From: JADHLJ01 sp038146985
GTDB lineage: Bacteria > Pseudomonadota > Alphaproteobacteria > Thalassobaculales > Thalassobaculaceae
Assembly (NCBI GenBank): GCA_038146985.1
Contig: JAYQSQ010000018.1
Span: forward strand, 1-64,000
Direction of reading: 5' to 3'
DNA: 64,000 nt
The notes below the pieces were generated by a model, which ran no database searches, was not told where the DNA came from, and worked only from the letters and a program-made list of their open reading frames with translations. The position numbers and the translations under genes were made by a program. Shown in pieces: positions 30,213-39,143 of the stretch (positions are counted from its first letter, which is position 1; the number at the start of each line of letters is the position of its first letter).

Positions 30213-31390
30213 TCAGGCGTTGCCCGTCAGATAGTCCATCGCCACCTGCACCCCGCCCTTGGAATGCGGAACCCCGGCAACAGCAAGGCCCATCTCGACA
30301 CCCGACAGGGTCCCCATCAGCATCAGGTCGTTGAAGTCGCCGAGGTGACCGATGCGGAACATCCGCCCCTTCACCTTGCCGAGGCCGGCGCCCAGCGACA
30401 TGTCGTAGTTTTCCAGGATCGCCGCCCTCAGCGCGTCTGCGTCATGGCCCTCGGGCATCACCACGCCGGTCAGGACCGGGCTGTGTTCGCTCGGCTCCAG
30501 GCACTGGGTCTCCAGCCCCCAGGTCCGCACCGCGCGGCGGGTCGCCTCGGCATGGCGGTCGTGGCGCGCGAAGACATTGTCCAGCCCCTCGTCCATCAGC
30601 ATGTCACAGGCCTCGATCAGGCCGTAAAGCAGGTTGGTGGCGGGCGTATACGGGAAGTTGCCGGTCGGGTTATTGGCGAGCTGGCTGTTCCAGTCCCAGT
30701 AGGAGCGCGTGCATTTGGCGTTCTCGACGCTTCCGACGGCCCTTCCTTGCTGACCGCGTTGAAGCCGAGGGCCAGGCGGCAGCATCAGCCCTTCCTGCGA
30801 GCTGGCGACGGTGACGTCCACGCCCCATTCGTCATGCCGGCAACTGCCGATCCCAGGCCCGGAGATCGTATCCACCAGCAACAATGCGGGTGCGCCAAGC
30901 CCGTCGATGGCATTCTGCACCGCGTTCACCTTTTTGAGGTCGCGCCGGTCGAGGTCTCGTTATGGACAACGCAGTGACCGGCCTTGATCTCGTGCCCCTT
31001 GTCCTGGTCAGCCGCCCTCGGGATCACCGGCTTCCGGACACCACCGCGCCAGTCGCCGGGAATCAGATCCGCCTTCAGACCGATTCGCGCGGCCAGTTCC
31101 TGCCACAGGGTCGAGAACTGTCCAGTCTCGTACATCAGCACCCGGTCACCCGGTGACAGCGTATTGACCAGCGCCGCTTCCCAGGCCCCGGTGCCGGAGG
31201 ACGGGAAGATGATTACCGGTTCCGCCGTCTTGAAGATCGGGCGGATCTTCTCCAGCACCTCCCTGGCCAGGGCCTGGAAGGTCGGGCCGCGATGATCGAT
31301 GGTCGGCCGTTCGATGGCACGCAGGATACGGCCGGGCACGTTGCTTGGACCGGGGATCTGCAGAAAGTGGGGGCCGGCACGATGGCTCAT
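30213..31390 (-). pseudogene. Serine-glyoxylate aminotransferase-type class V enzyme, frameshifted
   Basis: Start 31390: HFLQIPGPSNVPGRILRAIERPTIDHRGP and SSGTGAWEAALVNTLSPGDRVL are the SGAT/AGAT N-terminal motifs. The frame ends near 30934 where an A run is one base short, then resumes (NAIDGLGAPALLLVDTIS) to 30213. Further compensating shifts disturb SCRHDE and the segment after LMLPPG. The PLP-Lys motif SQKGLMLPPG reads SQEGLMLPPG here, but this too can come from a shifted G (CAGAAGGGG to CAGGAAGGG). Role expected: serine plus glyoxylate to hydroxypyruvate plus glycine. It follows an FAD/Fe-S glycolate-oxidase-like gene. Confidence 0.8.
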
Positions 31391-31432
31391 GACGAATGTC
31401 CTGATTTGTTCATAGGTGAAAGGCTGTAGCCA

Positions 31433-31532
31433 GGACCCTTCGAGGCGCGGCCATATGGCCGCTCCTCAGGGTGAGCGTTTCAAGGACCGGCTCACCCTGA
31501 GGAGGAGGCGAAGCCGACGTCTCGAAGGGTCT
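31433..31532. repeat. Dispersed palindromic repeat, GGACCCTTCGAG type, copy 1
   Basis: Outer arms GGACCCTTCGAG (31433-31444) and CTCGAAGGGTC (31521-31531), inner arms GCTCCTCAGGGTGAG (31461-31475) and CTCACCCTGAGGAG (31491-31504). Arms and spacing match a second copy at 39036-39133. Confidence 0.75.
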
Positions 31533-31552
31533 TGGCGGACACTTGGTGGCTA

Positions 31553-34465
31553 TCATGGCGTGGCGTCCAACGCCATCTCCAGCACCCGGGCGACATGAAT
31601 GGCCTCGCGGCCGGCGCCGTCGAGGATCTGGTGGCGGCAACTGGTGCCATCGGCAACCAGGATTGTTTCGGCGTCCGCGGCACGGACCGCCGGCAGCAGG
31701 TCGAGCTCGGCCATGGCAAGGGAGGTCTCGTGGTGCTCGGCTTCATAGCCGAAGGACCCGGCCATGCCGCAGCAGCTTGAATTGATCACCGATACCTGGA
31801 GGTCCGGCACCAGCCCCAGCGCCTTTTCCACCGCGCCCATGGCGGCGAAGGCCTTCTGGTGGCAATGGCCGTGCACCAGTGCCTTTTCCCCGATGGGCTT
31901 GAGGTCCAAGTCCAGCCGCCCGGCCTCCTGCTCGCGGACCAGGAACTCCTCGAACAGCATCGCGTTCTCCGCAAGGCGCTTAGCTTCCGGTCCGGGCCGC
32001 ATGGCGGTGAACTCGTCCTTCAGGGTGAAGAGGCAGGAGGGCTCGAGCCCGATCACGACCAATCCCGCATCCAGGTAGGGCGCATAGGCGGCAAGCATCC
32101 GGTCCGCTTCACCTTTGGCCTCGTCGACGAGCCCGGCGGCCAGCAGAGTGCGCCCACAGCAGAGCCGCCGGCCACTGCCGTCGCGCGACGGGTCCAGCAC
32201 ATGGACCCGGTATCCCGCCGCCTCAAGCACCCGAAGCGCGGCGCGCAGGTTTTCCGGCTCGAAATAGGAATTGAACGTGTCCGCCAACAACACAACCTGC
32301 TTATCCCGCGCGGTCTCCAAAACTTCCTCGGCCCGAAACGGTGTGGCGCTCCATTGCGGAAGCGAGCGGCGCGCGCTGAAACCCAACAGTTTTTCGGTCA
32401 GCCAGGGTACCCCCGGGACCTTGTCTCTCAGGTTCGCGAGAAAGTGAAAGCGCGAGGCCGCCTCGGCGTAGCGCGGCAGGTAACCGACCAGCTTGTCCCG
32501 TGCCGACAGCCCGTTCCGGCGTGCCTGCGCCGCCTTCACCTCGATCTTCATCCGGGCCATGTCGACGCCGGTCGGGCATTCCCGCCGGCAGCCCTTGCAG
32601 GAGACGCAGAGCTCCATGGTCTCGGTCATGGCGTCCGAGACCAATGCATCCGCGCCGAGCTGCCCGGTGATCGCGAGGCGCAGCGAATTGGCGCGCCCCC
32701 TCGTGACATGCCGCTCGTCGCCAGTCACCCGGTAGCTCGGGCACATCACGCCGGCGCCCAGCGCCCGACAAGCGCCGTTGTTGTTGCACATCTCCACCGC
32801 GCCGGCGAAACCGCTCCACTCCGACCAGTCCAGCGCCGTCTGCATCGGCTCGGGCCTGTAATCCGGCTTGTAGCGGAACAGCCTGCGGTCATCCATTTTT
32901 GGCGGATCGACGATGCGGCCCGGGTTCATCAGGCCCTTTGGATCAAAGACGCGCTTCACCTCGCCGAACGCGTCAACCAGGCGCTTGCCGAACATCGGCT
33001 CGTGGAACTCCGAGCGTACGATGCCGTCGCCATGCTCGCCCGAATGGGAGGCCTTGTAATGGCGCACCATCTCGAAGGCTTCCACGGCGATGGCCCGCAT
33101 CTTGGCGACGTCGGTGTCCTGCTTCATGTTGAGCACCGGCCGTACATGCAGGCAGCCGACCGAGGCATGGGCGTACCAGGTGCCGTCTGTCCCGTGCTTA
33201 TGGAAGACCTGGGTCAGCCGGTCGGTATATTCCGCCAGATCCTCCAGCGGCACCGCGCAATCCTCGATGAAGGAGACCGGCTTTCCGGCGCTCTTCATGG
33301 ACATCATGATGTTGAGGCCCTGCTGGCGCACCCCGGTGATGCGCGCCTGGAAGGCCGGATCGATTGCCTCGATGATCGCGTCGGGATAGCCGAGATCGCC
33401 CATCAGCGCGTCGAGCTCCCGCAGCTTGGCAAGGCCCGGCGCGGCTTCCTCGCCGGCGAACTCCACCAGCAGCAGTGCCTGCGGCTCTCCCTTCACGAAG
33501 CTCTCGACGATCGGGCGGAACAGCGGGATGTCGCGGGCAAGATCGATCATCGTGCGGTCGATCAGTTCCACCGCCACCGGGCCCAGCTTGACGATGTGCT
33601 GGGTCGCGTCCATCGCGGCATAGAAGGTCGGGAAATGGCAGACCGCCGTCACCCGGTGCTTGGGAATCTCATGCAGTTTCAATTCGATCGACTTGAACGC
33701 CGCCAGGGTGCCTTCGGAGCCGACCAGCAGGCTTGCCATGTTGTGGCCCGAGGGGTCGACGGTATCCAGGTTATAGCCGCCGACCCGGCGCTTCAGCTTC
33801 GGGAACCGCGCCTCCAGCTCCGCCTTCTCGCGGGCGGCGATGTCGCGCACGCTCTGCACCAGCGAGGCATAGCAGGGCGCGGCGCCGAGCCCGCCGAGAT
33901 TGCCTGGCACCTGTCCGAATGTCAGATGCTCTCCCGTCGGCAGCAAGGCGTCGATGGCGGTGACGTTGTCCACCATGATCCCATAATGGATCGAGCGTGC
34001 GCCGCAGGAATTGTTTGCCGTCATCCCGCCGATCGTCGCCCGCGACGCGGTCGAGATATCCACCGGAAAGAACAGGCCGTGCGGCTTCAAATACGCATTC
34101 AGATGATCCAGCACCATGCCCGGTTGAACCTTGATCCGCCGCGCCTCGGCATCGAAATTCAGCACCCGGTTCAGATGCGGCGAGCAGTCGATCACCACCG
34201 CCTCGTTCACCGTCTGCCCGCACTGGCTGGTCCCGCCGCCTCGCGGGAGCACCGGCACGCCCGCATCGACCGCGATCTCCACCGCGCGGATCAGATCGTG
34301 CTCGGTCCTGGGAATGACCACGCCCACCGGCTCCACCTGATAGATCGAGGCATCAGTGGAATAGCGCCCGCGGCTGAACGCGTCGAACAGCACCTCGCCC
34401 TCGATCTCCGAGCCGAGGCGGCGGGCAAGCGCGGTATCTCCAACGGTGGGGCGGGAAGCAGCCAT
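31553..34465 (-). CDS. FAD-binding and Fe-S-binding oxidase (glycolate/D-lactate dehydrogenase-like fusion)
   Basis: A 970-residue fusion of a GlcD/Dld2-like FAD domain (PMF loop RGGGTSQCGQTVN, SRATIGGMTANNSCGARSIHYG, C-terminal SHSGEHGDGIVRSEF) and a ferredoxin/CCG half. The ferredoxin part has CVSCKGCRRECPTGVD and a preceding CNNNGACR...CPSYR cluster; the CCG motifs are CCGRTLLAAG and SSCCGMAGSFG, with HGHCHQKA. It would oxidise a 2-hydroxy acid and pass electrons to quinone or a carrier. ATG 34465 was chosen since upstream sequence is unlike the family. The aminotransferase of the glyoxylate type downstream suggests a shared hydroxy/keto-acid pathway. Confidence 0.85.
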   Translation of the reverse strand: MAASRPTVGDTALARRLGSEIEGEVLFDAFSRGRYSTDASIYQVEPVGVVIPRTEHDLIRAVEIAVDAGVPVLPRGGGTSQCGQTVNEAVVIDCSPHLNRVLNFDAEARRIKVQPGMVLDHLNAYLKPHGLFFPVDISTASRATIGGMTANNSCGARSIHYGIMVDNVTAIDALLPTGEHLTFGQVPGNLGGLGAAPCYASLVQSVRDIAAREKAELEARFPKLKRRVGGYNLDTVDPSGHNMASLLVGSEGTLAAFKSIELKLHEIPKHRVTAVCHFPTFYAAMDATQHIVKLGPVAVELIDRTMIDLARDIPLFRPIVESFVKGEPQALLLVEFAGEEAAPGLAKLRELDALMGDLGYPDAIIEAIDPAFQARITGVRQQGLNIMMSMKSAGKPVSFIEDCAVPLEDLAEYTDRLTQVFHKHGTDGTWYAHASVGCLHVRPVLNMKQDTDVAKMRAIAVEAFEMVRHYKASHSGEHGDGIVRSEFHEPMFGKRLVDAFGEVKRVFDPKGLMNPGRIVDPPKMDDRRLFRYKPDYRPEPMQTALDWSEWSGFAGAVEMCNNNGACRALGAGVMCPSYRVTGDERHVTRGRANSLRLAITGQLGADALVSDAMTETMELCVSCKGCRRECPTGVDMARMKIEVKAAQARRNGLSARDKLVGYLPRYAEAASRFHFLANLRDKVPGVPWLTEKLLGFSARRSLPQWSATPFRAEEVLETARDKQVVLLADTFNSYFEPENLRAALRVLEAAGYRVHVLDPSRDGSGRRLCCGRTLLAAGLVDEAKGEADRMLAAYAPYLDAGLVVIGLEPSCLFTLKDEFTAMRPGPEAKRLAENAMLFEEFLVREQEAGRLDLDLKPIGEKALVHGHCHQKAFAAMGAVEKALGLVPDLQVSVINSSCCGMAGSFGYEAEHHETSLAMAELDLLPAVRAADAETILVADGTSCRHQILDGAGREAIHVARVLEMALDATP

Positions 34466-34819
34466 GCACGAAACTCCAATTCGAACGCCCAAAACTACCC
34501 CCCGCACACGGCAGCGGCAAACCTCGTTTCGCAATGCGGATGTTCGGGCACGGTCGAGGGGGAAGCGGCGGCGGACCGCCACTTCCTTCGTGAACCGCAG
34601 GGACTTAAAAGTGGCCTGCCAGAAGCTCCGGCTTTCGTCGTCGCGACGGAATAGTGCGCTTGACCCTGGCGGTCATTCCCAATGCCCAACTGTCGTTGTG
34701 ATTCGGAAAGCGATTTCCCTGACGAACCGGTTTACGACGTCCTTCCGTGCAGGACGTGAGTTGACTCGGCTGAGCGAGTGCCCAGATTATGAGGGGCTTT
34801 CAGCGGGAGATCCGGGCAA
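34466..34819. other. Divergent intergenic region (354 bp)
   Basis: Lies between the FAD/Fe-S oxidase (minus) and a small membrane protein (plus). Apart from the candidate promoter at 34761-34790 I see no gene and no clear palindrome. Confidence 0.4.
34761..34790 (+). promoter_or_regulatory. Candidate promoter of the small membrane protein gene
   Basis: TTGACT (34761-34766), 18-bp spacer and GATTAT (34785-34790), 29 bp before ATG 34820. The -35 is good; the -10 matches 4 of 6. Confidence 0.35.
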
Positions 34820-35128
34820 ATGAAAATTCTGTGCACCGATCACCTTGTTCTGCGGATCGGCGGGACCCTGATGGGGATCTTTTTCCTCACCATTGGCTAC
34901 TTGACCCTGACCGGCATGGATGCGGCGGGGGAACTGGCCGATCCGGACCGGGTCTATTGGTACGGTGTGACGATGATCATCGGCGGTGTGCTGGCGATCG
35001 GTTTCGCCTGGCTCGAGTCACGGCTCGACCAGGTCTATTGCGCGACGCCCAAACGCTGGTTCCGGCGCAGGCCCTATCTCGCGGAAGACGACAGCGATCA
35101 CGCGACCGAGCGCGGACCCCGCATGTAG
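34820..35128 (+). CDS. Small membrane protein, function unknown
   Basis: A 102-residue protein with two predicted transmembrane helices (about 12-32 and 47-65), a charged C-terminal cytosolic tail (TPKRWFRRRPYLAEDD). Ribosome site GCGGGAGA precedes ATG 34820. I do not recognise the family. It stands alone between the oxidase and the TauD gene. Confidence 0.65.
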   Translation: MKILCTDHLVLRIGGTLMGIFFLTIGYLTLTGMDAAGELADPDRVYWYGVTMIIGGVLAIGFAWLESRLDQVYCATPKRWFRRRPYLAEDDSDHATERGPRM

Positions 35129-35365
35129 TGTTTTTCCGGCCGGTACGCCGTAACGATCCGCGGAACGAACAGTTTCCAAAACCGCATCGGATTCTTCCTT
35201 TTTCGCTCAGGGAAACACCTGTTTCCCGACAACATTCTGTTCGCAAAAAGCGGGCCAGATCTTGGTCGAATTGGGTTCAAGCTTTCTGCCTGTCCGGTAT
35301 CTGGGACCGAAATGGTCCGCCGTCCAGGGCAGATGCGGTGGGATTGTGCCGTTGGGTGAGAAAGG

Positions 35366-35377
35366 CCACAATTGTGG
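35366..35377. promoter_or_regulatory. Perfect 12-bp palindrome upstream of the TauD gene
   Basis: CCACAATTGTGG is fully self-complementary and ends 32 bp before ATG 35410, a position typical of an operator. Regulator unknown. Confidence 0.35.
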
Positions 35378-35409
35378 GAATTGCTTAGTGATCAAGGGAG
35401 TCACCGGAA

Positions 35410-36276
35410 ATGTCAGGCCTTGAGCTGAAGCCGCTTTCCGCCAATGTCGGCGCGGAAGTGTGTGGCGTGAACCTCGCCGCCATCGACGATGCCGGCTTCG
35501 AGGCGGTGAAGCGCGCTTTCGATGCATATCACGGACTGCTGTTCCGGGGTCAGAAGTTGACACCTGACGATCTGGTGGCGTTCAGCCGGCGTTTCGGAGA
35601 CCTCGACCATGCGCCGGTCATGGAAAACGGCAAGACGGCGGTCCCGGGTTATCCCGAGATCTATATCGTTTCCAACATCAAGGGCGAGGACGGCAAGGCG
35701 ATCGGCAGTCTCGGCAATGGCGAGGCGGTGTGGCACACCGACATGTCCTATCTGGAAAACCCGCCGGACATCTCGATGCTTTACGCGCTTGAGGTGCCGC
35801 CTGCGGGGGGTGACACTTCGCTGTGCAGCATGGCGGCGGCCCATGACGAGTTGCCGTCATCGCTTCGCGAGAAGGTCGCCGGCCTGTCGATCAAGCATGA
35901 CGGGACCTATAACTCCGGCGGCTTCCTGCGACAGGGCGTGCGCGCGGACAACGACCCGATGACCTGCGAGGGCCAGCCTCACCCGATCATCTGCGCGCAT
36001 CCGAACACCGGACAGCCGGTGCTGTATCTCGGCCGCCGCCGCAACGCCTATGTCATGGGGCTGGAGCGACAGGAGTCGGAGGATCTGCTCGATGCGCTCT
36101 GGGAATTCGCAACCCTTCCCCAGTACACCTACACCCACCAGTGGCGGGTTGGGGATCTTCTGATGTGGAACAACCGCTCGACCATGCACCGCCGCGAGCC
36201 CTTCGACGCCAGTGCCCGGCGCCTGATGCAGCGCACCCAGATCAAGGGCGGAACCCAGCCCCGGGCCGCGGTCTAG
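35410..36276 (+). CDS. TauD/TfdA-family Fe(II)/2-oxoglutarate dioxygenase
   Basis: A 288-residue dioxygenase. Facial triad: H109-x-D111 (WHTDMSY) and distal H260 (NRSTMHRREPFD); the Arg-rich RRLMQRTQIKG binds 2-oxoglutarate. It uses O2 and 2-oxoglutarate to hydroxylate a small substrate such as a sulfonate, carnitine-like amine or herbicide. No taurine transporter is adjacent and the substrate cannot be assigned. Palindromic possible operator upstream; palindromic repeat directly after the stop. Confidence 0.85.
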   Translation: MSGLELKPLSANVGAEVCGVNLAAIDDAGFEAVKRAFDAYHGLLFRGQKLTPDDLVAFSRRFGDLDHAPVMENGKTAVPGYPEIYIVSNIKGEDGKAIGSLGNGEAVWHTDMSYLENPPDISMLYALEVPPAGGDTSLCSMAAAHDELPSSLREKVAGLSIKHDGTYNSGGFLRQGVRADNDPMTCEGQPHPIICAHPNTGQPVLYLGRRRNAYVMGLERQESEDLLDALWEFATLPQYTYTHQWRVGDLLMWNNRSTMHRREPFDASARRLMQRTQIKGGTQPRAAV

Positions 36277-36290
36277 GGGGCTTCTTCTGC

Positions 36291-36386
36291 CGTCGTCCTC
36301 GCGAAAGCGGGGACCTCGGCGGGACTGGTCAAAAAAGCACGCGGTTTTCGAGCCTTTCGAGGTCCTCGCTTTCGCGAGGACGACGA
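36291..36386. repeat. Dispersed palindromic repeat, GTCGTCC-TCGCGAAAGCGGGGACC type
   Basis: Left arm 36291-36316 (CGTCGTCCTCGCGAAAGCGG then GGACCT) and right arm 36359-36384 are nearly perfect inverted copies around a 42-nt centre. The same arms occur at 59045-59140 and, diverged, at 62560-62698 and 1-29. Lies between the stops of two convergent genes. Confidence 0.8.
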
Positions 36387-36458
36387 AAAAACAAGGTTTG
36401 GAGTTGTCTCGAGATTTTTCCGGCCGTCGATGCGCGTCCGCCGGCGCTACGGAAATCC

Positions 36459-37577
36459 TTAACGCAGCGCCGCCATCACCTTCGCGCAGAACCCGTCAAA
36501 GGTCTCTCGCTCGATCCAGCGGACGACGGCGACAAGATCCAGCTTCGGTTCGATCCAGATGATGTTGGAGCCAAAGCCGACAGCGCAGAAGCCTTCCGTC
36601 CCGGCACTCGGCAGGCGCTTGCCGGACCGGTTCAGCCACCACATGAAGCCGTAATCCTCGTAGACCGGACAGGGCGCCACGGCCTGGCGCATGTAACCCT
36701 CCGACAGCAGGCGCTTGCCGTTCCAGGTGCCGCCGCGCTGCATCAGCAGGCCGATCCGCGCCTGGTCGAGCGAACTGATGAACACCCCGCCACCCCAGTG
36801 CGAGCCGCCGGAGACCGACTGCATCCGCTTGCCGTCGATCTCGATCCAGGAGTTTTCGTAGCCGTGCCATTCCCAGTCCGGCGAGGCGCCGATCGGCTCC
36901 ATGATCCGCTCCCGGAACAGTTCCGGCAGCGGACGGCGCGCGACCCGCAGCAGCGCGAGCGACAGCCGGTTCACCCGCACGTCGTTGTATTCCCAGAACG
37001 ATCCCGGCGCCGAGAGCTCTCTTTCCTCGCCCTTGGTGAGGTTCTCCGCCGGGTCCTTGGCGAGATCGCGGTTGCGGTCGATGACGTCGGGCTTACCCCA
37101 AAGCTCGCCCTCCCACTCACTGGTCTGCTGCAGCAGATGGCGCCAGGTGATCCGGTGGTTGTGGGGCAGCTCGAAGCCGCCGTCATCGACCAGGTCGCGC
37201 ACCGGCGCGTCGAAATCCGGGATCAGTCCGTCATCGTGCAGCAGCCCGGCGCAGATCGACAGCAGGCTCTTGGCGACGGAGAAAGTGATGTCGCACCGTT
37301 CCACCGGTCCCCATTGGGCGGCGATACGCCCGCCGCGCAGGATCAGCCCGTGCGGGTCCTCGCGCGGCCGGGTCGGGCCGATGATATCGCCCCAGGGTGG
37401 CGGCTCGGCGAAGGCGCGCTTCTCCGTCAAGGCCCTCAGCACGTCCCGGTCCATCGAGGATTCGTTGGCTAGGGCGTAATCGACGGCCGCCTTGAGCCCG
37501 GCGGAATCGAAACCGGCGGCCTCGGCGGAGATGGTTTCCCACGTGGTATCGGTAGTTGGAAAATAGGCGTTGCTCAT
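36459..37577 (-). CDS. Beta-lactamase-fold serine hydrolase
   Basis: A 372-residue member of the beta-lactamase/DD-peptidase-like esterase family. Nucleophile motif S100-V-A-K103 (TFSVAKSLLS), second motif Y197 in WEYNDVRVN, and a glycine-rich third region. No signal peptide, so a cytosolic esterase or amidase is more likely than a penicillin-interacting protein. Divergent from the alpha/beta hydrolase gene (71 bp between starts), suggesting shared control. Confidence 0.8.
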   Translation of the reverse strand: MSNAYFPTTDTTWETISAEAAGFDSAGLKAAVDYALANESSMDRDVLRALTEKRAFAEPPPWGDIIGPTRPREDPHGLILRGGRIAAQWGPVERCDITFSVAKSLLSICAGLLHDDGLIPDFDAPVRDLVDDGGFELPHNHRITWRHLLQQTSEWEGELWGKPDVIDRNRDLAKDPAENLTKGEERELSAPGSFWEYNDVRVNRLSLALLRVARRPLPELFRERIMEPIGASPDWEWHGYENSWIEIDGKRMQSVSGGSHWGGGVFISSLDQARIGLLMQRGGTWNGKRLLSEGYMRQAVAPCPVYEDYGFMWWLNRSGKRLPSAGTEGFCAVGFGSNIIWIEPKLDLVAVVRWIERETFDGFCAKVMAALR

Positions 37578-37648
37578 GAGTCTTTCCCCCTGGTGACGGG
37601 AGAGTAAGATGGCGTCAGGGCAACGTCCACCGGCGGCGGGGAGTACGC

Positions 37649-38527
37649 ATGTTCGAAGGCTTCCAGAACCGGAAGATCGACACCGGCGAGGCGACGATCC
37701 ATGTCCGTACCGCCGGCGATGGTCCGGCGGTTGTCCTGCTGCACGGATATCCGCAAAGCGGGGTGTGCTGGCACAAGATCGCGCCGGCGCTGACGGCGAC
37801 GTACCGGGTAATCATCCCGGACCTGCGCGGCTATGGTGACAGTACCGGTCCGGTTCCCGACGCGGCGAACAAACTCTATTCCAAGCGCGCGATGGCGGGC
37901 GATATCGCGGCGGTGCTGGATGCCCTGTCCGTCGAGCGGGCCCATGTGGTCGGGCACGACCGGGGCGGCCGGGTCGCCTACCGCTTTGCGCTGGATCATC
38001 CTGGCCGAATATCCAAGCTCGCCGTGCTGGATATGATTCCGACCTCCGAGACCTGGGAGCGGATGAATGCCCGCGAGGCTATCGGCGCGTATCACTGGCC
38101 GTTTCTGGCTCAAGGGAACGGCTTGCCGGAGCGGATGATCGGCCACGATCCGGACGACTACCTACGCCATACCCTGGACAGTTGGACCCGGGTGAAGGAC
38201 TGCTTCACCGAGGAGGCCATGGCGGAGTATCTGAGATGTTTCCGCAAATCCTCGGTGATCGCCGCCTGCTGCGCCGACTATCGCGCCGGCGCCACGACCG
38301 ATTGGGAGATTGACCAGGCAGACCGTGCGGCGGGCAAGAAGATCGCGGCTCCGATGCTGGCGCTTTGGGGCGAGCGGCCGAACCGCGAGAAATCCCAGAG
38401 CCTCGAGGTCTGGCAAAGCTGGTGCGGCGCTAAGGTTTCCGGCGGCCCCATCGATAGCGGCCATTTTCTCGCCGAGGAAAACCCAGCGGATACCCTGGCT
38501 GCCCTGTCCGCTTTTTTGGCGGATTGA
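37649..38527 (+). CDS. Alpha/beta hydrolase, haloacetate dehalogenase/epoxide hydrolase type
   Basis: A 292-residue alpha/beta hydrolase with HGYPQSG oxyanion segment, DLRGYGDS, nucleophile D104 in GHDRGGR and His272 in DSGHFLAEE. An Asp nucleophile in GHDRGG is typical of haloacetate (fluoroacetate) dehalogenases and epoxide hydrolases, and the helical cap sequence (YHWPFLAQ, CCADYRAGATTDWEIDQAD) is closest to the haloacetate dehalogenase branch. Reaction not proven: many relatives have unknown substrates. A cupin gene follows 46 bp later and is probably co-transcribed. Confidence 0.8.
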   Translation: MFEGFQNRKIDTGEATIHVRTAGDGPAVVLLHGYPQSGVCWHKIAPALTATYRVIIPDLRGYGDSTGPVPDAANKLYSKRAMAGDIAAVLDALSVERAHVVGHDRGGRVAYRFALDHPGRISKLAVLDMIPTSETWERMNAREAIGAYHWPFLAQGNGLPERMIGHDPDDYLRHTLDSWTRVKDCFTEEAMAEYLRCFRKSSVIAACCADYRAGATTDWEIDQADRAAGKKIAAPMLALWGERPNREKSQSLEVWQSWCGAKVSGGPIDSGHFLAEENPADTLAALSAFLAD

Positions 38528-38573
38528 CGTGCGGCCAGAAGCCGTCTTCCAACCATTTTCGAGGAGGAAACAG

Positions 38574-39005
38574 ATGCCCGATGGAAAACCCAAGGATCAC
38601 GGACCCGTCTATATCCATGTCGACGAGATGGATTGGGAGACCCTGCGCTTCCCCGGTCAGCACTCGAAGATGGTGTTCCACCCCTCGCCGGACGCGCCGA
38701 CCCAGCCGAATTCCGGTTTCGTGCGTTATGAGGCGGGCGCCTATCATCCCCGGCACCGGCATGATTTCGCCCAGGTCTGGTATGTGCTGGAAGGCGAATT
38801 CACCATCGGGGAGCGCAAGATCGGCCCGGGCACGGTGGTCTATCATGCCGACCCGCATTACGAGGAGGATCTCTCCACCGAGACCGGCGGTCTGATGTTC
38901 TTCGTCCAGTATCAGGGGCCGACCACCGGAGGCCGCCCGATCTATGACGGCCGGTTCAACATGACGGAACGCAAGCCGCTCTCGCAGGAGAATCTGGAGG
39001 TTTAG
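38574..39005 (+). CDS. Cupin-domain protein
   Basis: A 143-residue single cupin with motif 1 HPRHRHDFAQVWYVLEGEF and motif 2 GTVVYHADPHYE, which supply the His/Glu metal ligands. The ribosome site GAGGAGGAAA precedes ATG 38574. No helix-turn-helix is present, so it is enzymatic or sensory rather than a regulator. Linked to the dehalogenase-like hydrolase upstream. Confidence 0.8.
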   Translation: MPDGKPKDHGPVYIHVDEMDWETLRFPGQHSKMVFHPSPDAPTQPNSGFVRYEAGAYHPRHRHDFAQVWYVLEGEFTIGERKIGPGTVVYHADPHYEEDLSTETGGLMFFVQYQGPTTGGRPIYDGRFNMTERKPLSQENLEV

Positions 39006-39035
39006 GGGCATTTGTTTTGCCCTCATTGGCAAGCA

Positions 39036-39133
39036 GGACCCTTCGAGACGGCGCTGGCACGCCTCCTCTGGGTGAGTGCAATTCCTCATGAGACTCACCC
39101 TGAGAAGCGGTGAAACCGCGTCTCGAAGGGTCC
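39036..39133. repeat. Dispersed palindromic repeat, GGACCCTTCGAG type, copy 2
   Basis: Arms GGACCCTTCGAGACG (39036-39050) and CGTCTCGAAGGGTCC (39119-39133) are exact inverse complements; inner arms near 39063-39077 and 39092-39106 resemble copy 1. It lies between convergent stops (39005 and 39144) and could act as a bidirectional terminator. Confidence 0.85.
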
Positions 39134-39143
39134 TATCCAAAGG

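Noticed and set aside
31859..34654. 931-codon open frame antisense to the FAD/Fe-S oxidase
   Set aside because: Opposite strand has continuous FAD, ferredoxin and CCG motifs; this one has no recognisable motif.
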